A stretch of 18,726 bases of DNA from JBBKWQ01 sp037969115 (GTDB lineage Bacteria > Actinomycetota > Acidimicrobiia > Acidimicrobiales > Ilumatobacteraceae), in assembly GCA_037969115.1 (NCBI GenBank), contig JBBKWQ010000013.1, positions 1 to 18,726 on the forward strand. Direction: 5' to 3'. Positions 14,419 through 18,726 of this stretch are shown one piece after another. Under the pieces are notes generated by a model, which was given only the letters and a program-made list of their open reading frames with translations, was not told the DNA's origin and ran no database searches. The position numbers and the translations under genes are program-made. Within the stretch, counting starts at the first letter, position 1; each line of letters starts with the position of its first letter.

Positions 14419-17400
14419 TCAGTCCAACGCGAGCGTCGTGGTGGTCGTCGGCAACGTCGGGATGGTCGTGGTCGTGGTGGTCGTCGTGGTCGTCGTGGTC
14501 GTGGTGGTGGTCGAAGTGGTCGTCGTCGTCGGCGGCGGCACGGTGACGATGAGGTTGGCCGACGCGGTGAGTGCTCCGTCGCTGACGGTGTAGACGATCG
14601 TCTGCACCGTGCCGGCGGCGGCGGCCGGAACAGTGACGCTCACCTGCAGTCCCTGCGCCACCACGGTCCAGCCCGACGGCAGCGGACCGAACGTCACCGT
14701 GAGCGTGTCGCCGTCGGGATCTTGGGCGGCCAGCGCGACCTCGGTGGTGAGCCCGCTGGGCGCGATCACCGACGTGTCGGCCGCCGTGGGTGGGCCGTTC
14801 ACCACGATCGTCACGACGGCTGGTGCCGACTCGCCACCGCGCGGGTCCTGTATCCGGTATTCGAACGCGCCCGTGCCGCGCAGCGGCGGTGCGGTGAACG
14901 ACAGCATCGAACCGGACGCGGAGAGCGGCACGGTCTGCCCGGCGATGACAACCTGCGCCGGGATCGACGAGATGACCAGGGCGGCCTGGTGTCCGGGGTC
15001 GGCGTCGGTGTCGTTGGCGACGAGATTCACGGTGATCGCGGTTCCCGGCTGGGTGACGACTCTGTCGGCGTTGGCGACCGGTAACCGGTTCGACACGGTG
15101 ACCGCGACCGGCACCGAGACCGACAGCCCACCGGGATCGCGAATCACCACCGTCACGTTCGCCGATGCGTCACCGGTGGAGCCAGGATCGATCAGCAGGC
15201 TCTGGCCGCCGTCGGCAATCGTGATCCATGTCGGGCCGCCCTGCAGGCCGTCGATCACGAGCGGCTCACGATCGGTGGCGAGGTCGCTGACCGGCACGAC
15301 GAGCTGTGCGCCGAGGCCGACCGTGAACGACCTGGGCTGCGCGATCGGTTCTTGGTTCACATCGATCGTGGCGACGCCGGTGTCTCGTAGGCCACACGAG
15401 TTCTGCACCGCGTAGTTGATCGTGATGTTGCCGTTCTCGCCTGCGGGCGGCGTGTAGACCCCGGACGGAGCCGACAGCGGTGGGCCGACATCGACGACCG
15501 TGCCATTCTGGGCCTGCTGTGTGAGGTCGATGGAGATCGGTTGTTGGTAGCCGGTCTGCAGGAACAGATCGGGGGCGTTGGGTGTGCCCTGGGTACACGG
15601 CAAGACCGTGATGCGAACCACTGCACGCGCAGTGAGTTCGCCATCGCTGATCTCGTAGTTGATCAGGGCGGTTCCGCTTGCTCCCGGTTGCGCGGTGAAT
15701 CCGAGTGACCGATCCGCGCGGAGCTGAACGGACCCCAGGGCGGGGTCGGGGCCACTCGTGATCGACACGGTCAGTGGGTCGCCGTCGGGTTCGGTGTCGT
15801 TGAAGAGGATGGCGACGTCCACTGATCCACCGTTCACCACCTGGGCGCTGTCGTCGACGGCAACCGGCGCGCGGTTGAGCGGTTCCAACACCGTCAGGTC
15901 GATGTTGGCCCTCGCGATCAGCCCATCGGGGTCGACAATTGCGTATTGCGCTCTGATCACGCCGACAAACGACGGATCGGGTGTGATCGTCACGGCGGAC
16001 GCCGTGTTGGTGATCGTGGCGTTGCCGCTCAGCATGTTCGCTCCGGTCACCCGCAGCTGATCGGACTGACCGTCGGGGTCGGCGTCGTTGGCGAGCACGG
16101 GAATGGTCGTTGGGACCCCAGGCCCTTGGATCGAACGACGGTCGTCGACGGCCACGGGCGCAATCGGTACGGGTTCGACGATTTGGATGACGACACGGCC
16201 GGTCGAGACCCCTCCGTCGGCGTCGCCGACCTGGTACGTGATCACGGTCACGCCAGTCGCCAATCCCGCCGCGAAACGGATCGTCCGACCGGTGCGGGTG
16301 GCGGTACCCAGCGTCGGCGTGGTCGACGACAGGACGCGCAGCTCAGAAGGCGGGCCGTCGGGATCCTGATCGTTGGCGAGCACGTCGATGAGGATCGTCT
16401 GTTCGATCTCGACCGTCCGATCTTCGTTGGCAACGAGTGGCGGCTCGTTGCGAACTGGCGGCTCGATGACGTTGATCACGATCGAGGCCGAAGCCCGGAG
16501 GTTGCGCTGGTTGGTCACCTCGTAGGTGCAGCGGAACACACCGACACTGTCGGCGGGCGGTACGTAGGTGACGCGTTCGTCGGCGCTCACCGTGGCGCGG
16601 CCCCCGCCAGGACAACTGGGCCGGCCCACCAGATTCGGCCGCTCACCCGACGGGTCGCCGTCGTTGCTCAACACATCGAGCGTCACCGGAACGTTTCGTT
16701 CGGTGTTCACCACGTCATCACGTGCGAACGGCGGCTCGGGCAGGGCTTCGGGGAGCACCCGCACATTCACCTCGCCCTCGACCTCGTGGCCGTTGCCGTC
16801 GCTCACGACGTACGAGAACTTCACGGTGATCGCCCGCTCGACGTCGATGTCGGCTCCTGGAGTGAACTGCACCTTGCGTCCCTGGACCGCGGCGGCTCCC
16901 GCGCCGGATTCCGGCTGCGTGACCGCGACCACGGTGAGCGGGTCGCCGTCGGGGTCGCTGTCGTTCGCGAGCACGTCGACGACCTGTGTGGTGCCGACCA
17001 CAGCGGTCGCGATGTCGGCGTTCACGAGCGGGGGTCTGTTCGGTTCGTCGTCCGCGATGGTGAGCACCAGCACCGCGCCGCTGACCACGTGACCGTGCCC
17101 GTCATCGACCTGATAGGCGAACGGTGTGAGCGGCGCTGCGCCGGCGCGAGCGATGATCTCGAGCTCGTTGCCCTCGACAGATACGTCGATTCCGCTCGGA
17201 CCGGGCTCGGTCATGGAGACGGTGAGCAAGTCGCCATCAGGATCTCGGTCGTTCGCGAGCACCGGCACGACGACGGGGATGTTCTGGCGCGCGCGAACGC
17301 CGTCGGGTTCGGTGATCGGCGGGCGGTTCTCGTCGGTGGGTTGGGCGATGTCGACCTTGACCGACGCCGGTTCACCCACGGCATCGAAGGAATCGACCGG

Positions 17401-18726
17401 GCGGTAGGTGAACGTCGCGGTTCCGGACGCACCGGGCGGTGGATCGAACCGCAGCGCCGGTAGGCCTGACGGGCCGATCGTCTCCGATACCGCGCCACCG
17501 ACGTCGGGCGGGGTGAACGAACTGATGCGCAGCGCGTCTCGCTCGGGATCGATGTCGTTGAGCAGGACATCGACGATGACCGCCGTGTCGGGCCCCGTTT
17601 CGGAGGTGTCGTTCGCGGCGACCGGCGATTGGTTCGGCGCATCGGGTGACAACAACTCGACGAGGACCTTCGCCGAGGCCTCGGTGCCGTCGCCGTCGAC
17701 GATCGTGTAGTCGAACTGGTCGAGGCCGACGTAGCCGGGCTCTGGCTGGTACACCACCGACGAGCCACTCGCCAGCTCGACCGACCCGTGCGACGGTTGT
17801 GTGGTCGACACCACGACGATCGCCTCCCCGTCGGGGTCGTAGTCGTTGGCGATCACCGAGACCGGCACTGTCGTGCCGGCTCGTGCGGTGACCGGGTCAT
17901 CGACGGCGACCGGGGGATCGTCGATGCCGTTCTCGTCGGGAGTTCGATCGTCCTCGGCTGCTACGTCGCCGTCGTCGAGTCCGGCGCCGGCGGGGCTCGA
18001 CGAGCTGCCACCGGCGATGACCTCTCCACTCTCGCCGAGCAACGGTGTCGTGTCGTCGTTCTTGCGAATCGCGTTGATGCCCCAGGGGTGCACGGCCCAC
18101 AGGAGATCGCCCTGGGTATCGTCGACCCAGATCAGATCGGCAGTTGCGGTGGGTTCGAGCGCGGATCCCGACGGAACCGACGCCGACGGCGTGGGCAACA
18201 GCGTTCCGGCTCGCACATCGAGTCGCAGGATCGACGGCGGGTTCTGTCTGATCACAGCAGCCGCGCCGCCACCGATCGCAAGCCGGTCACCGCCGTCGAG
18301 GTCGAGCCCGGGGATGTCGATCCGCTCGTCGATACCCTTCGACGACACACACCAGAGGACGTCGTCGGCACCCACCCAGACGCACGGCGCCGTGGGACCG
18401 GGGACCTGGAGGACGAACTCGCTCGGAGCGCTCTGACCGTCGAGGTCGACCCATCCGCCGTCGCTCAGCCGCACACGTCGGGCGGTTGCATCGAGCACGG
18501 CTGCCGCCGGGCCGAGCAAGGTCATCTCCACGTCGTTCGTTCCGAGGGCGATGAACCGCTCGCCGGTCGAACCGGATCGAATCAGGTCGCTCCCCGACAC
18601 GGTCCAGACAGCTCCATCCGAGGCGACCAGGCCGCTCTCGCCCAGGGTCACGCTGAACGGCACGACCTCGCCGGTATCGGACAGCACCACACCATCGCTG
18701 GTCTCCGGATCGATGACGGTGAGTCC
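14419..18726 (-). CDS. giant Ig/cadherin-like repeat surface protein with poly-Thr tail (5' end outside window)
   Basis: The frame is open to the right edge, so 1,435 C-terminal residues are seen and the start, with any signal peptide, lies outside. A GTG at 18690 is only an internal valine. In-window residues 1-265 are non-repetitive, with short strand-like phrases (for example LIWVDDTQGDLLWAVH) that could be propeller blades. Twelve tandem domains of about 95 residues follow, starting near 17919, 17634, 17328, 17043, 16740, 16449, 16170, 15879, 15603, 15357, 15093 and 14799. Most carry PPVAVDD, VLANDxDPDGDxLTV and Y-x-V-x-DG motifs, as in Big_9/cadherin-like domains that bind calcium. Domains 9 and 10 lack DPDGD. 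The protein ends in a Thr-rich tail. It is likely an extracellular adhesin or wall-associated sensor tied to the convergent MoxR set. Confidence 0.88.
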   Translation of the reverse strand, partial: GLTVIDPETSDGVVLSDTGEVVPFSVTLGESGLVASDGAVWTVSGSDLIRSGSTGERFIALGTNDVEMTLLGPAAAVLDATARRVRLSDGGWVDLDGQSAPSEFVLQVPGPTAPCVWVGADDVLWCVSSKGIDERIDIPGLDLDGGDRLAIGGGAAAVIRQNPPSILRLDVRAGTLLPTPSASVPSGSALEPTATADLIWVDDTQGDLLWAVHPWGINAIRKNDDTTPLLGESGEVIAGGSSSSPAGAGLDDGDVAAEDDRTPDENGIDDPPVAVDDPVTARAGTTVPVSVIANDYDPDGEAIVVVSTTQPSHGSVELASGSSVVYQPEPGYVGLDQFDYTIVDGDGTEASAKVLVELLSPDAPNQSPVAANDTSETGPDTAVIVDVLLNDIDPERDALRISSFTPPDVGGAVSETIGPSGLPALRFDPPPGASGTATFTYRPVDSFDAVGEPASVKVDIAQPTDENRPPITEPDGVRARQNIPVVVPVLANDRDPDGDLLTVSMTEPGPSGIDVSVEGNELEIIARAGAAPLTPFAYQVDDGHGHVVSGAVLVLTIADDEPNRPPLVNADIATAVVGTTQVVDVLANDSDPDGDPLTVVAVTQPESGAGAAAVQGRKVQFTPGADIDVERAITVKFSYVVSDGNGHEVEGEVNVRVLPEALPEPPFARDDVVNTERNVPVTLDVLSNDGDPSGERPNLVGRPSCPGGGRATVSADERVTYVPPADSVGVFRCTYEVTNQRNLRASASIVINVIEPPVRNEPPLVANEDRTVEIEQTILIDVLANDQDPDGPPSELRVLSSTTPTLGTATRTGRTIRFAAGLATGVTVITYQVGDADGGVSTGRVVIQIVEPVPIAPVAVDDRRSIQGPGVPTTIPVLANDADPDGQSDQLRVTGANMLSGNATITNTASAVTITPDPSFVGVIRAQYAIVDPDGLIARANIDLTVLEPLNRAPVAVDDSAQVVNGGSVDVAILFNDTEPDGDPLTVSITSGPDPALGSVQLRADRSLGFTAQPGASGTALINYEISDGELTARAVVRITVLPCTQGTPNAPDLFLQTGYQQPISIDLTQQAQNGTVVDVGPPLSAPSGVYTPPAGENGNITINYAVQNSCGLRDTGVATIDVNQEPIAQPRSFTVGLGAQLVVPVSDLATDREPLVIDGLQGGPTWITIADGGQSLLIDPGSTGDASANVTVVIRDPGGLSVSVPVAVTVSNRLPVANADRVVTQPGTAITVNLVANDTDADPGHQAALVISSIPAQVVIAGQTVPLSASGSMLSFTAPPLRGTGAFEYRIQDPRGGESAPAVVTIVVNGPPTAADTSVIAPSGLTTEVALAAQDPDGDTLTVTFGPLPSGWTVVAQGLQVSVTVPAAAAGTVQTIVYTVSDGALTASANLIVTVPPPTTTTTSTTTTTTTTTTTTTTTTIPTLPTTTTTLALD
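14464..14529 (-). repeat. ACN triplet repeat encoding a poly-threonine tail
   Basis: Twenty-two codons encode 21 threonines and one serine (five Thr, Ser, sixteen Thr). The codons are mixed ACC and ACG, so the DNA is a GGT/CGT triplet array on the plus strand. A second run of five Thr follows after IPTLP, six codons before the stop. The tract is a likely site of length change and, in an exported protein, of O-glycosylation. Confidence 0.85.
14535..17919 (-). repeat. array of twelve Ig/cadherin-like domain repeats
   Basis: Twelve coding repeats of about 82-102 codons each. DNA identity between units is low apart from the stretches encoding the VLANDxDPDGD motif (plus-strand GGTCGCCGTCGGG-like words recur near 14717, 15778, 16075, 16948 and 17833). 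The divergence indicates old duplications, not a recently expanded array. Confidence 0.8.

Noticed and set aside
14434..14451. LPTTT near the C-terminus as a sortase LPxTG motif
   Set aside because: The Gly is missing, and there is no hydrophobic helix or basic end after it. The motif is part of a Thr-rich tract.
14464..14529. Possible CRISPR or short tandem array
   Set aside because: The periodicity is three bases and in frame with the coding sequence, with no spacers, so it is a codon repeat.
15946..17463. 505-codon plus-strand open frame opposite the Ig-repeat gene
   Set aside because: Low-complexity Arg/Val/Asp/His translation produced by the repeated antisense codons of the Ig domains, with no motif of its own.

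Overview
This is a high-GC window with dense protein coding and no RNA genes, insertion sequences or CRISPR. Gene content and lipoprotein style suggest an actinobacterium. Actinobacteria are indicated by a MoxR/DUF58/transglutaminase-like set next to a giant Ig-repeat protein, start codons placed as in leaderless transcripts, Thr/Asp-rich lipoprotein linkers and FadD15-like and DmdC-like enzymes. An Acidimicrobiia (Ilumatobacter-like) source is my best guess, but it is inference only.

Left half (1-8165). A minus-strand gene, cut by the left edge, starts with a signal-peptide-like sequence and is divergent from a PaaI-type hotdog thioesterase (138-647). The thioesterase overlaps, tail to tail, a six-gene minus-strand operon read from right to left: long-chain-type acyl-CoA synthetase (fadD), then a complete branched-chain-amino-acid-type (HAAT) ABC importer in the order livH, livM, livK, livF, livG. 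fadD and livH share an ATGA overlap and livH and livM are 3 nt apart, so synthetase and permeases are translationally linked. The likely logic is uptake of a carboxylate followed by CoA activation, with PaaI hydrolysing dead-end CoA esters. The livK-livF gap holds a perfect 11-bp hairpin with a UUCG tetraloop and a decayed 14-bp tandem repeat.

Middle (8166-10137). A 196-nt divergent promoter region, with an inverted repeat and a candidate extended -10, separates fadD from a DmdC-like acyl-CoA dehydrogenase on the plus strand.

Right half (10190-18726). A plus-strand operon encodes a MoxR AAA ATPase (GTG start, apparently leaderless), a DUF58 protein and a seven- to eight-TM TgpA-like transglutaminase-fold protein. 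The last has lost two residues of the catalytic triad (Ser for Cys, Ala for His) and looks like a pseudoenzyme. Facing it tail to tail, 18 nt away, is a giant secreted-type protein (at least 1,435 aa, N-terminus beyond the window) with a possibly propeller-like N-terminal part, twelve tandem Ig/cadherin-like (Big_9-type) domains and a poly-Thr tail. The set resembles the actinobacterial PFNA-type clusters (kinase, FN3/Ig protein, AAA ATPase, DUF58, transglutaminase), here rearranged and with a dead transglutaminase. This is the most unusual part of the window.
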